A stretch of DNA of 64,000 bases from Psychrobacter sp. M13 (GCF_030718935.1 NZ_CP132194.1:1240001-1304000), one strand, 5' to 3'; shown: positions 27,521 to 40,098, counted from the first letter of the stretch. Made by a program: numbers and translations. Notes: generated by a model not told the origin, from the letters alone.

Positions 27521-28144
27521 TCATTGCTTGGTCTCTAAACCCTGCAACACTTTACTATCCCATAACACCTCAGATATGTGCTCAGGATCAGTACAGAATC
27601 TAGCCGCGACAAACAACCAATCAGATAATCTATTCACTAAGCTGACCGCTGTACTACGAATAGCTTTTGGGCGCTCTTGCTGTAATATTACCGCTTGGCG
27701 CTCGGCACGGCGACAGACAGTACGTGCTACATGCAGCTGACTGACTAGCACTGAACCTGTCGGTAGAATAAAGTCTTTGAGTGGCGGCAGATGAGCGTTC
27801 ATCGCATCGATTTGCTGCTCCAACCAGTCGATGTGAGTAGGATTGATACCTTCGTATTCTGGCATTGCCAGCTCACCACCTATATTAAATAGCAGATGCT
27901 GGATGACAATTAGTGCTTGATTAAAGTCAGCGCCCGCTTGTGATTGTAATCGTTCTGGCAAAGTATTGTCGTCGCTTGCATGAGTGAAGTGCGCGCGTAC
28001 TAGCCCAATATGAGAGTTGAGCTCATCAATATCGCCCATCACACTAAACAGCTCATCGGCTTTGCTGACGCGGCTACCATCCGCCATACCTGTAGTGCCG
28101 TCATCGCCAGTACGGGTATAAATTTTGCTTAAACGATTGCCCAT
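27521..28144 (-). CDS. Cob(I)yrinic acid a,c-diamide adenosyltransferase, PduO type
   Basis: A 207-residue trimeric enzyme that transfers the adenosyl group of ATP to cob(I)alamin. The ATP-binding N-terminus KIYTRTGDDGTTGMADGSRVSK (about 6-27) and the conserved helix ARTVCRRAERQAV (about 138-150) with the ending NRLSDWLFVAAR are typical. No cobalamin biosynthesis gene is adjacent, so it probably supports salvage. AGGA is present upstream of the ATG. Confidence 0.92.
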   Translation of the reverse strand: MGNRLSKIYTRTGDDGTTGMADGSRVSKADELFSVMGDIDELNSHIGLVRAHFTHASDDNTLPERLQSQAGADFNQALIVIQHLLFNIGGELAMPEYEGINPTHIDWLEQQIDAMNAHLPPLKDFILPTGSVLVSQLHVARTVCRRAERQAVILQQERPKAIRSTAVSLVNRLSDWLFVAARFCTDPEHISEVLWDSKVLQGLETKQ

Positions 28145-28430
28145 GATATATCCTCAAATTTATAAAGTTGATGCTAAATGATATGAGTTTCAGCGAGCCA
28201 CAACTCTAGTTTATAGCCATTGCTTCATTAATACTCAGTCATGCTAAAGCCTTCATTGTAGTATTTCAACGCTATTTTCGCTAATATACAGGGTTGCAAC
28301 AGTAAAGTAGCTATCTTTTCCAATTGTTAACGCAGATATAATTATAAATGCAGATTGAATGTGCTATGCGGTTACTTTTTTGTTACTACTATCTTAATTA
28401 CTACTATTTTATTTAAAAGGCTAGTTTATT

Positions 28431-29891
28431 ATGACCCTATCTCATGCCGACGCTACCTCTCAATTGATGATCTATGACTCATTGACTGCTCGTAAGCAAC
28501 TTTTTACACCACTAAAGGCTGGAAAAGTCGGCATGTATGTGTGCGGCATGACGGTTTATGATTACTGTCATATTGGTCACGCACGGGTGATGGTTGCCTT
28601 TGATATGGCAGTGCGCTGGCTTGCTCAATTGGGTTTTGATGTCAACTATATTCGTAATATTACCGACATCGACGATAAGATTATCGCGCGTGCCGCTGAG
28701 AACGGTGAAGATATAAGTGCCTTGACTCAGCGCTTTATTGCAGCGATGCATGAGGATGCTAACGCTCTTGGTTGCTTGTCACCAGATGCCGAACCGCGCG
28801 CCACTGATCATATCGACGATATGCAGCAGATGATTGAGGCGTTGGTCAAAGGCGACTATGCCTATGCGGCAGATAACGGCGATGTCTATTATGCGGTTGA
28901 TAGTTTTGCTGATTATGGCAAATTGTCCAAGCGTAATCTTGATGAGATGCAAGCGGGCTCGCGGGTAGAGATTGAGACTATCAAACGTAATCCGTTTGAC
29001 TTTGTACTATGGAAAGCGGCAAAAGCGGGCGAGCCGCAGTGGGCATCGCCTTGGGGTCAAGGGCGTCCTGGCTGGCATATTGAATGCTCAGCAATGTCGA
29101 CGCAATGCTTGGGCAACACCTTTGACATTCATGGCGGCGGGCATGATTTGCAATTTCCGCACCATGAGAATGAAATTGCCCAGTCTGAAGCAGCGACTGG
29201 CTGCGAGTATGCGCGTAATTGGATGCATGTTGGCTTTATCAATGTCGATGGCGAAAAGATGTCCAAATCCTTGGGTAACTTTTTTACTATTCGTGAAGTT
29301 ATGGCGAAGTTTTTACCTGAAACCGTGCGTTTCTTTCTATTATCAAGTCATTATCGTAGTCAAGTGAACTTCTCAGATGTGGCGTTAACGGATGCACATA
29401 ATAGCCTAAGTAGACTATATCAAGCATTAAAAAATGTTGAGCAGCAGCAAGATCAAAAGCTAGAGCTTGACGATGAGATTGTTAGTAATGCTTATAGTAG
29501 TGCGGCAGGACAAGCGTTTATCACCGCGATGAATGATGACTTTAATAGCTCAGCGGCAATGGGTATATTATTTGGTTTGGCGCGCGATATTAATAAAGCA
29601 GTTAAGGCCGATGATGCCACCCAAGCATGGCAACTGGCAGGCCAGCTAAAGGCTCTTGCGCAAGTACTCAATATATTACAGCAGCCCGTACAGCAGTTTT
29701 TGCAAGCTATAATCGGTGATGATCAAGAGAGTAGCCTTAGTGACACCGATATTGATAGTCTCATTACCCAGCGCGCCGATGCCAAAGCTAATAAAGACTT
29801 TGCGCGCGCCGATCAGATACGGGCGCAGCTTTTAGATACTGGTATTGAGCTTGAGGATAGCCGTAGCGGTACGACTTGGCGACGTGCTTGA
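28431..29891 (+). CDS. cysS: Cysteinyl-tRNA synthetase
   Basis: Charges tRNA-Cys. 486 residues with a class I fold: [18 protein letters not shown] near residues 36-53 (zinc-ligand Cys and HIGH), the zinc ligands in HIECSAMS and [22 protein letters not shown] for the ATP step, and the C-terminal anticodon-binding tail. Single gene with its own terminator. Confidence 0.97.
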   Translation: MTLSHADATSQLMIYDSLTARKQLFTPLKAGKVGMYVCGMTVYDYCHIGHARVMVAFDMAVRWLAQLGFDVNYIRNITDIDDKIIARAAENGEDISALTQRFIAAMHEDANALGCLSPDAEPRATDHIDDMQQMIEALVKGDYAYAADNGDVYYAVDSFADYGKLSKRNLDEMQAGSRVEIETIKRNPFDFVLWKAAKAGEPQWASPWGQGRPGWHIECSAMSTQCLGNTFDIHGGGHDLQFPHHENEIAQSEAATGCEYARNWMHVGFINVDGEKMSKSLGNFFTIREVMAKFLPETVRFFLLSSHYRSQVNFSDVALTDAHNSLSRLYQALKNVEQQQDQKLELDDEIVSNAYSSAAGQAFITAMNDDFNSSAAMGILFGLARDINKAVKADDATQAWQLAGQLKALAQVLNILQQPVQQFLQAIIGDDQESSLSDTDIDSLITQRADAKANKDFARADQIRAQLLDTGIELEDSRSGTTWRRA

Positions 29892-29928
29892 ATTTTTAAA
29901 TAGCTTTATAGACACAAACTAACAAATC

Positions 29929-29954
29929 AAGTCAGCTTCGCGCTGGCTTTTTTT
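29929..29954 (+). terminator. Terminator of cysS
   Basis: AAGTCAGC, 5-base loop, GCTGGCTT followed by a T tract. Confidence 0.8.
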
Positions 29955-30003
29955 AGCTAACTGTTTTAGCTTATGTGGTAATTTTCTCTGAAACATTGAT
30001 CAA

Positions 30004-32001
30004 ATGGCTATTCTTTATAAATCCAGTTCTAATAATCTTATGAATACTTATAATTCTCATAAAAGTGCCGCCAATAAAGCTTGCCAAAGTGACAGAGGGT
30101 CAAGCTATCATACAGCTCGGTATATAAGATTTAGCTGGCTATTACTCGTGCTATTAAGCTTAGGGTACATGCCAGCTTATGCTGACAATCAAACGTCAGC
30201 TGAAGTTCAAAACCAAGCTCCTACGCAGTCAAGTACTGAGCCTGACAATCTCCTTGATTATGCCGAAAATCAGCTTGATCAGCTCTCAGAGCAGGATATT
30301 GATTTCCCTGATAGCGTAGCAGATGTCTTTATTACTGATGATACAGAGATAGCCGATCAGGCTGGTCAGCTGCAAGCAGATTCAGCACTGACTGGAGAGT
30401 ATAATGAGAGCTACTACCTGTTAAAAACGCTGAATAGTGGTCTAAAGACGCTCTCAACACCCCCTAATTTGGCGACGCCACTCGCGACATTGGAGTTTTT
30501 TCAATCAGCGATTATAAAAGAGCAGTACGACTTGGCCGCCTATGCGCTAAATATGAATTTGCTCGATAATGACACCCAAGCCAATCGTAGCAGCGAGCTG
30601 GCTCAGCGATTGGATTTTTTATTAAATACCAAAGGTCTCTACGTTTTTAATAGTATGCCTGACCGAGCTGATGGTCTGATAGAACCGCCTATCGGTAGCA
30701 GCAGCAGTATCAGTGGTATTTCGCGTCGCTCCATTAAACTGGGCTATATCAATTATCGAGATCGACAAGTTCCGCTATTTATTGAGCGCGTACGAGTGAA
30801 TGATGAGGCTCCTATCTGGGTGTTTTCAGCACAGACCGTAGGCAATATAGATAATCTCTATGATCGGTATAAGCCACCAGAGTTTGAGCAGTACATACCT
30901 GAGTGGATGGTCTTAAGATTCTTTGGGATGGCTGTTTGGGAGTTTTTAGCTTTAGTATGCTTCTTTTTGGTTACTATGGGGATTGGTTGGTTAGTAAGTC
31001 GAGTGACTGGTAAGTTAGTCAACTGGTATGTTGGTGATGCAGCAGTAGAGTCTCTTACTCATAGTAAAAGAAGCATTACCGAGTTTATCGATCAGTTAAC
31101 CGTACCGCTGACTTTTACTATAGGCTTCTCGTCAGTATTTACTTTAGTCTCTGGTGGCTTTCCGTATATCGAATCTATTGCAACCTCAACTAGACCTATT
31201 ATGTGGATAGGGCTGGTAGTCAGTGCTGTATGGCTAGGCATCCGAGTGATCAACTTTTTTGCTAATCGCTACAAAGATCTGCAGATCGATGGATTAGCCG
31301 ATGATGAGTATGATAAGTATCGAGTGCGCCTCACTTACGTATCGGTATTTCGTCGTTTATTTATATTCGTCATGATCCTTGGTAGCATTTGGGTTGGGGT
31401 TAGTGAATTCACGAATATTGAAGGCTTGGGTACAACCTTACTAACCTCGGCTGGGATAGCAGGTGTCGTAATCGGTGTGGCTGCGCAACCTACCTTGGGG
31501 AATATTATAGCGGGTCTACAGGTTGCTATTACTCAGCCAGTACGCATTGGCGATACTGTGATGATGGAGGGAGACTGGACTACTATTGAAGATTTGCGTT
31601 ATACCTATGCGGTACTCAAAACTTGGGATGAGCGTCGTTTGATCGTGCCGATGAGGCATTTTGTTATCGAAATCGTTGAAAACTGGTCGCATACCGAGTC
31701 TCATCAAACCTGTGTGGTCTATCTGTTTGTCGATTATGGAATCGATATCGATACGGTTCGACAGAAATTTATAGAGGTTGTCAAAGCGCATGAGCTTTGG
31801 GATGGTAAGACAGACCCTGCGCTGATAGTAGTCTCTGTTAATGAAGAGACTATTAAGCTGCGCGGTGCACTAGCCTCTGATAGCCCTCTAAACGCTTGGA
31901 CGCTTGAGTGTGATGTCCGCGAACGCATGCTCGAATACTTACATAATGAGCAAAAAGGCTATCTGCCTACTGAACGTATTACCCTCAAAGAGGCTCAATA
32001 A
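30004..32001 (+). CDS. MscS-family mechanosensitive channel with periplasmic N-terminal domain
   Basis: A 665-residue inner-membrane channel. A hydrophobic segment ending in PAYADN (about 40-62) is a likely signal peptide or first helix. A periplasmic region of roughly 250 residues follows, then four helices from about 305 onward. The pore helix TSAGIAGVVIGVAAQPTLGN (about 482-501) and the beta domain after PVRIGDTVMMEG match the MscS core. The protein is longer than E. coli MscS (286). It releases solutes under osmotic downshock. The ATG at 30004 gives a long N-terminus; 30040 is an alternative. Confidence 0.9.
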   Translation: MAILYKSSSNNLMNTYNSHKSAANKACQSDRGSSYHTARYIRFSWLLLVLLSLGYMPAYADNQTSAEVQNQAPTQSSTEPDNLLDYAENQLDQLSEQDIDFPDSVADVFITDDTEIADQAGQLQADSALTGEYNESYYLLKTLNSGLKTLSTPPNLATPLATLEFFQSAIIKEQYDLAAYALNMNLLDNDTQANRSSELAQRLDFLLNTKGLYVFNSMPDRADGLIEPPIGSSSSISGISRRSIKLGYINYRDRQVPLFIERVRVNDEAPIWVFSAQTVGNIDNLYDRYKPPEFEQYIPEWMVLRFFGMAVWEFLALVCFFLVTMGIGWLVSRVTGKLVNWYVGDAAVESLTHSKRSITEFIDQLTVPLTFTIGFSSVFTLVSGGFPYIESIATSTRPIMWIGLVVSAVWLGIRVINFFANRYKDLQIDGLADDEYDKYRVRLTYVSVFRRLFIFVMILGSIWVGVSEFTNIEGLGTTLLTSAGIAGVVIGVAAQPTLGNIIAGLQVAITQPVRIGDTVMMEGDWTTIEDLRYTYAVLKTWDERRLIVPMRHFVIEIVENWSHTESHQTCVVYLFVDYGIDIDTVRQKFIEVVKAHELWDGKTDPALIVVSVNEETIKLRGALASDSPLNAWTLECDVRERMLEYLHNEQKGYLPTERITLKEAQ

Positions 32002-32208
32002 TTCATTAGGTGACTGGCAAAGATAGTGCACTGAAATAATCATGCGGATAAGAGTGTTATTTGATATAATATGGCGTTATTTTAACGGGATAACTCAAGG
32101 CGTCTTACTATTTAAAGTTGTTCTTCAATAAGATAGTTTGATCGCTGATATGCTTTAGATACTGATAATCGATTGGCTACATTGGCGCAGTCGTATTCTA
32201 ATAACTAG

Positions 32209-33756
<1,548 letters not shown>

Positions 33757-33787
33757 ATCTTGGTAATCATTAAAATGTAGCTAATAA

Positions 33788-33825
33788 CAGTCAACAGTGC
33801 TTGCTCATTGTTGGCTGTTTTTTTT
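33788..33825 (+). terminator. Terminator of guaB
   Basis: CAGTCAACA, 12-base loop, TGTTGGCTG followed by eight T. Confidence 0.88.
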
Positions 33826-33912
33826 GACTAATGTAATTATTCCCTAGATTGATTGAGGATTAATAAGTATTATATTTAACAGGTTTATAATATAAAAAAG
33901 GATATAAGTACA

Positions 33913-35277
33913 ATGAGCTATTTTGGTACGGACGGTATTCGTGGAAGATTTGGTGAGCTGCCTATTACTCCTGATTTTATTCTCAAGTTAGGCTATGTGA
34001 CGGGACAAGTACTGATAGAAAGCAATGGCAATAGCTCGCGTAAACCGAGTGTCGTCATCGGTAAAGATACTCGGCTATCAGGCTATGTGATCGAAGGCGC
34101 ATTGCAAGCGGGCTTTAATGCGGCTGGAGTCGATGTGCATATGTTAGGCCCACTGCCGACGCCAGCTATTGCTCATTTGACCCGTAGCTTTAATGCCGAT
34201 GCTGGGGTGGTTATCTCTGCCTCGCATAACCCTTATTTTGATAATGGTATCAAGCTATTTTCAGGTGATGGTAAAAAGCTCACTGATGCCATGCAAAACG
34301 CTATCAACGATAAGCTTAAAGCTATTATGGAAAGCACTGATGCAAGTGCCCTGATGCCGATAGTAGATCCTGCCAATCTAGGTAAAAACCATCGTATCGA
34401 CGATGCTAAAGGCCGTTATATTGAATTCTGTAAGGGCAGTTTTCCTTATCAATACGATTTGGATCATTTGACCATCGTGATCGACTGTGCTAATGGGGCA
34501 GGCTATAGCGTCGCTCCTAGAGTATTGCGTGAGCTGGGTGCTACGGTAATCGCCATCAATAATACTCCTGATGGTCTCAACATCAATGAAGAGTGCGGCT
34601 CGACTCATCCTAAAGGGCTACAACAAGCGGTACTCGATCATAATGCTGATGTCGGTATTGGCCTCGATGGTGACGGTGATCGTATCGTTATGGTCGATGA
34701 TAAAGGTCGACTGATCGATGGTGATGGCATCCTTTATATATTGGCGACACAGGGCGTTCAGCAAGTCGCTGGCGTGGTCGGTACTTTGATGACCAATATG
34801 GGACTTGAGCTGGCGCTTAATAGACTCGATATTGGCTTTACCCGTGCTAAAGTTGGTGATCGTTATGTCATGCAAGAGCTTGACGCTAACGGTTGGATAT
34901 TAGGCGGCGAGCCATCTGGGCATATATTGTGTCTGGATAAGAGCCGTACAGGAGATGCCATCATAGCAGGCTTGCAAGTACTAGCCGTTATGCAGTCTCA
35001 AGATAAAGCATTAAGCGCAATGCTAGAAGGCTTTGAGGTATTACCGCAAAAGCTTGTAAATATACGTTTAGCGCAAATGCAAGATCCGTTCACTTATCCT
35101 GAGCTAGTAGCGGCGTTCGATAAAGCACGTGATACTTTAGAAGGTCGCGGGCGTCTGCTTATTCGTCAGTCAGGTACTGAGCCGATGATTCGGGTGATGG
35201 TTGAGTCTGATGACGAGATAGAGTGTGATGTGATGGCGAATGATTTAGCCGATCATATTAAGGCTGTGCTAGGTTAA
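33913..35277 (+). CDS. glmM: Phosphoglucosamine mutase
   Basis: Interconverts glucosamine 6-phosphate and glucosamine 1-phosphate for peptidoglycan and LPS precursors. 454 residues: N-terminal [13 protein letters not shown], the phosphorylated Ser104 in [11 protein letters not shown], the metal site DGDGDRIVM (about 253-261), the sugar-binding GGEPSGH and the phosphate-binding [12 protein letters not shown] near the C-terminus. Not followed by folP. Confidence 0.97.
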   Translation: MSYFGTDGIRGRFGELPITPDFILKLGYVTGQVLIESNGNSSRKPSVVIGKDTRLSGYVIEGALQAGFNAAGVDVHMLGPLPTPAIAHLTRSFNADAGVVISASHNPYFDNGIKLFSGDGKKLTDAMQNAINDKLKAIMESTDASALMPIVDPANLGKNHRIDDAKGRYIEFCKGSFPYQYDLDHLTIVIDCANGAGYSVAPRVLRELGATVIAINNTPDGLNINEECGSTHPKGLQQAVLDHNADVGIGLDGDGDRIVMVDDKGRLIDGDGILYILATQGVQQVAGVVGTLMTNMGLELALNRLDIGFTRAKVGDRYVMQELDANGWILGGEPSGHILCLDKSRTGDAIIAGLQVLAVMQSQDKALSAMLEGFEVLPQKLVNIRLAQMQDPFTYPELVAAFDKARDTLEGRGRLLIRQSGTEPMIRVMVESDDEIECDVMANDLADHIKAVLG

Positions 35278-35310
35278 TGCAATTTTATTGCAGCGAGTAA
35301 TAACTAAAGT

Positions 35311-35358
35311 TAATAATGATTAAAGCTAATAATGATTAAAGCTAATAATTATTAAGGC
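35311..35358. repeat. Three 16-bp tandem repeats upstream of pdxH
   Basis: TAATAATGATTAAAGC twice (35311-35326, 35327-35342), then a variant TAATAATTATTAAGGC (35343-35358) which ends near the pdxH ribosome site. A partial degenerate unit precedes. Probably slippage. Confidence 0.85.
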
Positions 35359-35373
35359 GAATAAGGAAAAACT

Positions 35374-36024
35374 ATGAGCATGGACTTTACCGATCAGCGT
35401 TTATCATACGAAAAAGGAGTTTTGGATCAGAACTCAGTACCAGCATCACCATTTGAGCTATTTAAAACGTGGATGGATGAGGCATTAGCACAAAAGGTAA
35501 AAGAGCCTTATGCGATGAGTCTGGCAACTTGCGGCGCAGATAATAAGCCAAGTGTACGCATCGTACTCATGCGCGAGATTACCGAAACAGGTATCGTGTT
35601 CTATACCAATTATGACAGCGCCAAGGGTCGAGACATCGCTGAGAATCCAAACGCTGAAGTCTTATTCTTCTGGAATGAGCTTGAGCGCCAAGTACGTATC
35701 AGTGGCTCTATTGCCAAAATTGACGCGAGCAAATCTGCGGACTATTTTCATAAGCGTCCACACGATAGTCAGCTTGGCGCGTGGATTAGTGAGCCACAAA
35801 GTGGCGAGGTGGCAAATCGCGCGATTATGGAAGATAAGTTTGATCAGCTAAAAAGCGACTATCCAAAAGATAGCGTTGTACCAGCGCCAGAGTTTTGGGG
35901 TGGTTATGAAATCACTATTGAGAGTATCGAGTTTTGGCAAGGCCGCGCGAACCGTGTACATGACCGAATTGTCTATACCCAAGATGATGCTAATAGTTGG
36001 ACGACTAAGCGTTTATTACCTTAG
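35374..36024 (+). CDS. pdxH: Pyridoxamine 5'-phosphate oxidase
   Basis: Oxidises pyridoxine or pyridoxamine phosphate to pyridoxal phosphate using FMN. The 216 residues include the FMN-binding segments PSVRIVLMREI and YTNYDSAKGRDI, RQVRISG, the HKRPHDSQLGAW loop and the C-terminal EFWQGRANRVHDR signature. AAGGA precedes the ATG. Confidence 0.96.
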   Translation: MSMDFTDQRLSYEKGVLDQNSVPASPFELFKTWMDEALAQKVKEPYAMSLATCGADNKPSVRIVLMREITETGIVFYTNYDSAKGRDIAENPNAEVLFFWNELERQVRISGSIAKIDASKSADYFHKRPHDSQLGAWISEPQSGEVANRAIMEDKFDQLKSDYPKDSVVPAPEFWGGYEITIESIEFWQGRANRVHDRIVYTQDDANSWTTKRLLP

Positions 36025-36079
36025 ATGTTAAATCAATAGGTGTAAGGCTGATAGATGTCAGCTTGTTTTAACGCCAAAC

Positions 36080-36127
36080 AAAAACCCCTTTAAATCCATT
36101 TGTGCTGGTATTTAAAGGGGTTTTTTT
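36080..36127. terminator. Strong bidirectional terminator
   Basis: AAAAACCCCTTTAAAT / ATTTAAAGGGGTTTTT, 16-base perfect arms, between pdxH and the convergent efflux operon. Confidence 0.9.
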
Positions 36128-36169
36128 ATGCAGAGGCGTACTTAATATGCCCCAGTTTTTCGCTTTAAT

Positions 36170-37447
36170 CTAGCTTTTCGCTTTAATATTAGTATCTACA
36201 TCGACAGAGACCGACATACCAGGACGTAATTGAGCAAGCTCAGCCTGATTTTGGTCTAGGTCAATGCGCACGGGGATACGCTGGGCAATTTTAATATAGT
36301 TGCCAGTAGCAGGGTTTGCCGCTCCTGCGCTAAATTCACTACCAGTCGCTGGTGAGATATTGCTGACACGCCCGTGGAATTTGGCACCACCAAGCGCGTC
36401 AACATGGATGGTTGCAGGTTCACCAATTGCCATATTAGCGACTTGCGTTTCCTTAAAATTCGCGATAATCCAAACGCCTTTAGGAACGACATACATCAGC
36501 TGGGTGCCAGCACTAACGTATTGACCTTCTTTGACACTGACCTGACTCAACTGTCCCGCTTCAGGCGCGGTGATGATGGTGTTATCTACATTAATTTGTG
36601 CTTGCTTGAGACTTGCTTCAGCATTTTTTATGTTCGCGTCCAAAGAGGAGCGGCTGCCACTGGTTTTTTTGCGGTTTTCACGAGCTGCTTGTAAATTAGC
36701 TTCAGCTTGCTGGACGCCTGCCTGTGCTTGCGCAAGTTGTGCTTTTGTATGAGCAACTTCTGCCTTTGATACTGCGCCGATAGCATCCAAACCTTGATAT
36801 CGATTGACATCTTCACGAGCACTTTCAACACTCACTTTGGCACTGTATAAATCGGCTTCACGTGCTTCAATTTGTGCTTGGCTTGATTGAGTATCTTGAG
36901 TGTTGCTAGAGCGGTTAGTAACGGCCACTTCTATATTGGCCTGCGCTTGCTCAAGCTGTTGACGGAAGCTACGATCATCAATTTTTACTAATAAATCACC
37001 CGCTTTTACGTTGGCAAAATCCTGTACGGCCACTTCGGTGACGTAGCCGGATACTTGCGGGCTAATAATGGTGGTTTGTCCTTTTATAAAGGCGTTGTTG
37101 GTTTGCTGCACAGTAGGCGTGAAGGGTGGCAGCTTCCATGCATATAAAATCAATGCCACACCAATGACAATCATTACAACCAATAATCCTAAATTCAGAT
37201 AGGATTTTTTCTTTGGCGACCAGCCAGTAGCCGCTGCGATAGGTTCTTTTGGTGGCATAGGCGTCTCATCACGTGAGCCTTTTTGTATGTCAGTAGCTGG
37301 ATTTGTCTCAGAGGTATCCGTTTGCTCTATTGTAGGATTTTCGGCCTGATTGGTATCGGTATTTGACGCAATACGTGCGTCTGTTATGGGAGCATCAGTT
37401 GACGTCTGAGGTGTTTGATTCAGTTCACTAGGTTTCTTTTGGCTCAT
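36170..37447 (-). CDS. HlyD/EmrA-family membrane fusion protein
   Basis: Periplasmic adaptor of a tripartite efflux pump, 425 residues. A cytoplasmic Thr/Asn-rich N-terminus (1-85) precedes a single membrane helix (about 86-108). A lipoyl half (FTPTVQQTNNAFIKGQTTIISPQVSGYV), a long coiled coil (about 155-280), the second lipoyl half EAGQLSQVSVKEGQYV and the beta-barrel GVWIIANFKETQVANM follow. It is co-directional with the MFS gene 89 bases upstream. No outer-membrane partner is in the window. AGGAG precedes the ATG. Confidence 0.92.
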   Translation of the reverse strand: MSQKKPSELNQTPQTSTDAPITDARIASNTDTNQAENPTIEQTDTSETNPATDIQKGSRDETPMPPKEPIAAATGWSPKKKSYLNLGLLVVMIVIGVALILYAWKLPPFTPTVQQTNNAFIKGQTTIISPQVSGYVTEVAVQDFANVKAGDLLVKIDDRSFRQQLEQAQANIEVAVTNRSSNTQDTQSSQAQIEAREADLYSAKVSVESAREDVNRYQGLDAIGAVSKAEVAHTKAQLAQAQAGVQQAEANLQAARENRKKTSGSRSSLDANIKNAEASLKQAQINVDNTIITAPEAGQLSQVSVKEGQYVSAGTQLMYVVPKGVWIIANFKETQVANMAIGEPATIHVDALGGAKFHGRVSNISPATGSEFSAGAANPATGNYIKIAQRIPVRIDLDQNQAELAQLRPGMSVSVDVDTNIKAKS

Positions 37448-37536
37448 GACGCGCTCCTAAATGTTTAATTAGCAAATACTTAAACGGTGTGGCGATAAAT
37501 CAATAAAGTGAAAAATCACTCATGCAATAAAAGGCG

Positions 37537-39225
37537 TTATTTTGGTTCACGCATTTTTGCAATAACAGCAAGCTCTTTGGCCAGAGGATTGCGTTTGTGA
37601 TAACGATAGTAAAAATAATTGAGTAATAACATAGCAGTAGCCACAGTTGATAGAATGGCCATGATAAAAAACAAATCACCATAAGCGGAGACTGTTGCTT
37701 GGCGCTGAATACCTTGTAATACTTGGCTCATTGCCCCAACATTCGCTTGCGCTGCATCCGTCGTTTGGTTTGACAATATACTACGAGTACCAGCAATTTG
37801 AGCGCTGAACGTAGGATCACCCAAATTCAGTGAGCTGACCATATCTGCATAATGCACTTGCGTACGAATGGTTGTAAATGCCTGAATTGCCGCCGCACCT
37901 GCCAAGCCGCCCACCGTTTGTGAAATACCAAAAATAACGGAAAAACTAATAATATAGGCAGGACCACTGGCAATCGCACGCAAAAATCCTTCAAAAACCA
38001 GAGGCCCCATGAAATACACCGCGGCAAATGCAATCAAAAATTGGCTGAGATAAAACATATAGGGTGCAGAATTAATAGACACACCCACATCCATCCAAGA
38101 GCCTAATGCAATCAATGCCACTGCAAAAATAACGGGTCGGCGTAAATCCATCGGATTGGTGCTAAAAATACTAATCACCAAAGCCAACACACTGGCAGCC
38201 AATATGACCGCATAAAAAGTAATGAGCTGATCGTTACCATAGCCTAAGTTGGCAAGTAATCCTGCCGCACCGACATTTTGCTCAGATAGCAAAATTCGCA
38301 TGACAGCGCCCGTAATCATAAAGGCGATAATATTGCGGCTACGCATCCAGCGAACTTGTAGCATTGGGTTTTTGCGATGCGTTTCAATCCATAAGGCGAT
38401 GCTGATTCCAACAATGGCAATCATCAGTGGATAGACAAGCCAAGGCGTCGTCCACCATAAAATCCTACCTTGCACCAAAATGACCGCTAATGCAGCCAGA
38501 CCACTCGCAAAAAACCCAAAGCTGAGAAAATCGAGTTTCTCAAATACTTTTTCTGTATTACCTGGTGGTAGCTCTAAGATATTAATCAATCCAAAGCAAA
38601 TCAGTGCCAAACCAAATTGGAATAGAAATAAGCTTTCAAGCTGACCATCGATGGTGAGGTAGGGCGAAATGATGCGGGATAATGGAATACCGAACTGTAC
38701 CAAGCCAAAGCCCAATATTAGGCCACTAGTACGTTTGACAGTTGGCATACCTTGCAAGCAATAAAATAAGCCCAATATGGTCATGCCACTGGCTACCATA
38801 CCGCTAAGTCCCCTTGCGACAATCTCTAGGTAATAGGGCTCGATGCCGATATTAGGCGTATCTAATAAGTGACTACTGATCAGCCACTGTAGACTCGTGG
38901 CGGCTAACAGAAAAAACAGGGTGATTTTACTAAACAGTGACATGCCAAATTGTTGGCGAATTTTGTACAGTAGAACGGTAATACAGGCATTGGTCATATT
39001 GTAGCTGACAGATATCCAACCACCTTCCGCAGGCGTTAATCCCAATTGGCCTTGAATTTGAGTGAGATTTGCGACAAGTAGACCATTTTGGAAGCTGGCT
39101 GTGAGACCAACGAAAATTCCAATCAGCAAATAAAATACTTTACGGCGTGCAGGATGGTCAGGATTGGCTGGAGAGCCCACCATCATTGGTTGTTCGTGGG
39201 GCTTAAACTGGTATTCAGTACTCAT
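37537..39225 (-). CDS. DHA2-family MFS efflux transporter (EmrB-like)
   Basis: Proton-driven drug exporter with about 14 membrane helices in 562 residues, the length expected for DHA2 members. The N-terminal part has the family stretch LTPAEGGWISVSYNMTNACI with two conserved glycines. A periplasmic loop near residues 445-505 is polar. The membrane fusion protein gene lies downstream on the same strand, so it is the inner-membrane part of an EmrAB-type pump. Substrate unknown. No regulator gene directly adjacent. Confidence 0.88.
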   Translation of the reverse strand: MSTEYQFKPHEQPMMVGSPANPDHPARRKVFYLLIGIFVGLTASFQNGLLVANLTQIQGQLGLTPAEGGWISVSYNMTNACITVLLYKIRQQFGMSLFSKITLFFLLAATSLQWLISSHLLDTPNIGIEPYYLEIVARGLSGMVASGMTILGLFYCLQGMPTVKRTSGLILGFGLVQFGIPLSRIISPYLTIDGQLESLFLFQFGLALICFGLINILELPPGNTEKVFEKLDFLSFGFFASGLAALAVILVQGRILWWTTPWLVYPLMIAIVGISIALWIETHRKNPMLQVRWMRSRNIIAFMITGAVMRILLSEQNVGAAGLLANLGYGNDQLITFYAVILAASVLALVISIFSTNPMDLRRPVIFAVALIALGSWMDVGVSINSAPYMFYLSQFLIAFAAVYFMGPLVFEGFLRAIASGPAYIISFSVIFGISQTVGGLAGAAAIQAFTTIRTQVHYADMVSSLNLGDPTFSAQIAGTRSILSNQTTDAAQANVGAMSQVLQGIQRQATVSAYGDLFFIMAILSTVATAMLLLNYFYYRYHKRNPLAKELAVIAKMREPK

Positions 39226-39350
39226 GGTCGTATGATGATTTGTGTGAATGAATAGAGTAAGGACATGGTACAGCTCCCCTATGATTGGCGGCGCTAGATG
39301 AGCGTGTCAGTAACTGATCTTAGTACAGTTATTAATGGAATAAAACAACA

Positions 39351-39382
39351 AAAATAGCCCAAGATAGACTTGGGCTATTTTA
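39351..39382. terminator. Terminator between the GST and efflux operons
   Basis: AAAATAGCCCAAG / CTTGGGCTATTTT stem with a 5-base loop. It ends the detoxification operon on the minus strand and has T tracts on both strands. Confidence 0.88.
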
Positions 39383-39418
39383 TCATATTTTCTATTGAGC
39401 ATTTATTATGAAGCGTGT

Positions 39419-40054
39419 TTACGCTTGCTTTGACTCGTCATGCTCAGCTTCAAGATTCATCGCACGTTGATAGCTATCAAGACTGGCCAGCTTTTCAGCA
39501 TATTGTTTAATATGTGGATAAGCGTCTAGTTTTTGACGTTGAGCAAGAATGATCAAGTCAAACGACAGCATAAAATCAGCACCGCTCAATTTATCACCCA
39601 CAATAAACGACTTACCCTCAACTGAGGTGTCTAAATATTTGAACAGTCTGGTTTTTTCTATCTCTATATAACCGTTCAAAAACTCATTGTCGTTGATACC
39701 TGCTTTTTTGGTAAACAATTCAAGCATCAATGGCAACATCAGCGAGCTTTCGGCAAAGTCAATCCACTGTAGATAATGCCCATAATCGGCGCTATCAAGA
39801 GCAGGGCGTAGACGATCTGGCGCAAAACGTTCGATCAATAGCTCAGTAATGGCCCCTGACTCCGAGTATATTTCACCATCCATTTCAATGACCGGTGATT
39901 TACCAAGAGGATGCACAGCTTTTAAGCTATCAGGTGCCAGATGCGTTTTAGCATCGCGCTGATGACTGACCACCTCATAAGGCACGCCTAGCTCTTCTAA
40001 GAGCCATAAAGTGCGTAATGAACGTGATTGATTGAGATGATGTAAGCGAACCAT
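39419..40054 (-). CDS. Glutathione S-transferase family protein
   Basis: A 211-residue protein with an N-terminal thioredoxin fold (LHHLNQSRSLRTLWLLEELGVPYEV), the cis-Pro motif KSPVIEMDGEIYSESGAI and an all-helical C-terminal domain. The N-terminal Asn-Gln-Ser region is the place of the activating residue. It conjugates or binds electrophiles with glutathione. Last gene of the minus-strand detoxification operon, 44 bases after the DJ-1 gene. Confidence 0.9.
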   Translation of the reverse strand: MVRLHHLNQSRSLRTLWLLEELGVPYEVVSHQRDAKTHLAPDSLKAVHPLGKSPVIEMDGEIYSESGAITELLIERFAPDRLRPALDSADYGHYLQWIDFAESSLMLPLMLELFTKKAGINDNEFLNGYIEIEKTRLFKYLDTSVEGKSFIVGDKLSGADFMLSFDLIILAQRQKLDAYPHIKQYAEKLASLDSYQRAMNLEAEHDESKQA

Positions 40055-40098
40055 AGTATCGACCTTATTTCGTGGTGTGATTTATAGACAGTTGGGTC

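Noticed and set aside
37500..37682. 60-codon minus-strand frame at the end of the efflux transporter gene
   Set aside because: Overlaps the transporter gene on the same strand in another frame and has no ribosome site.
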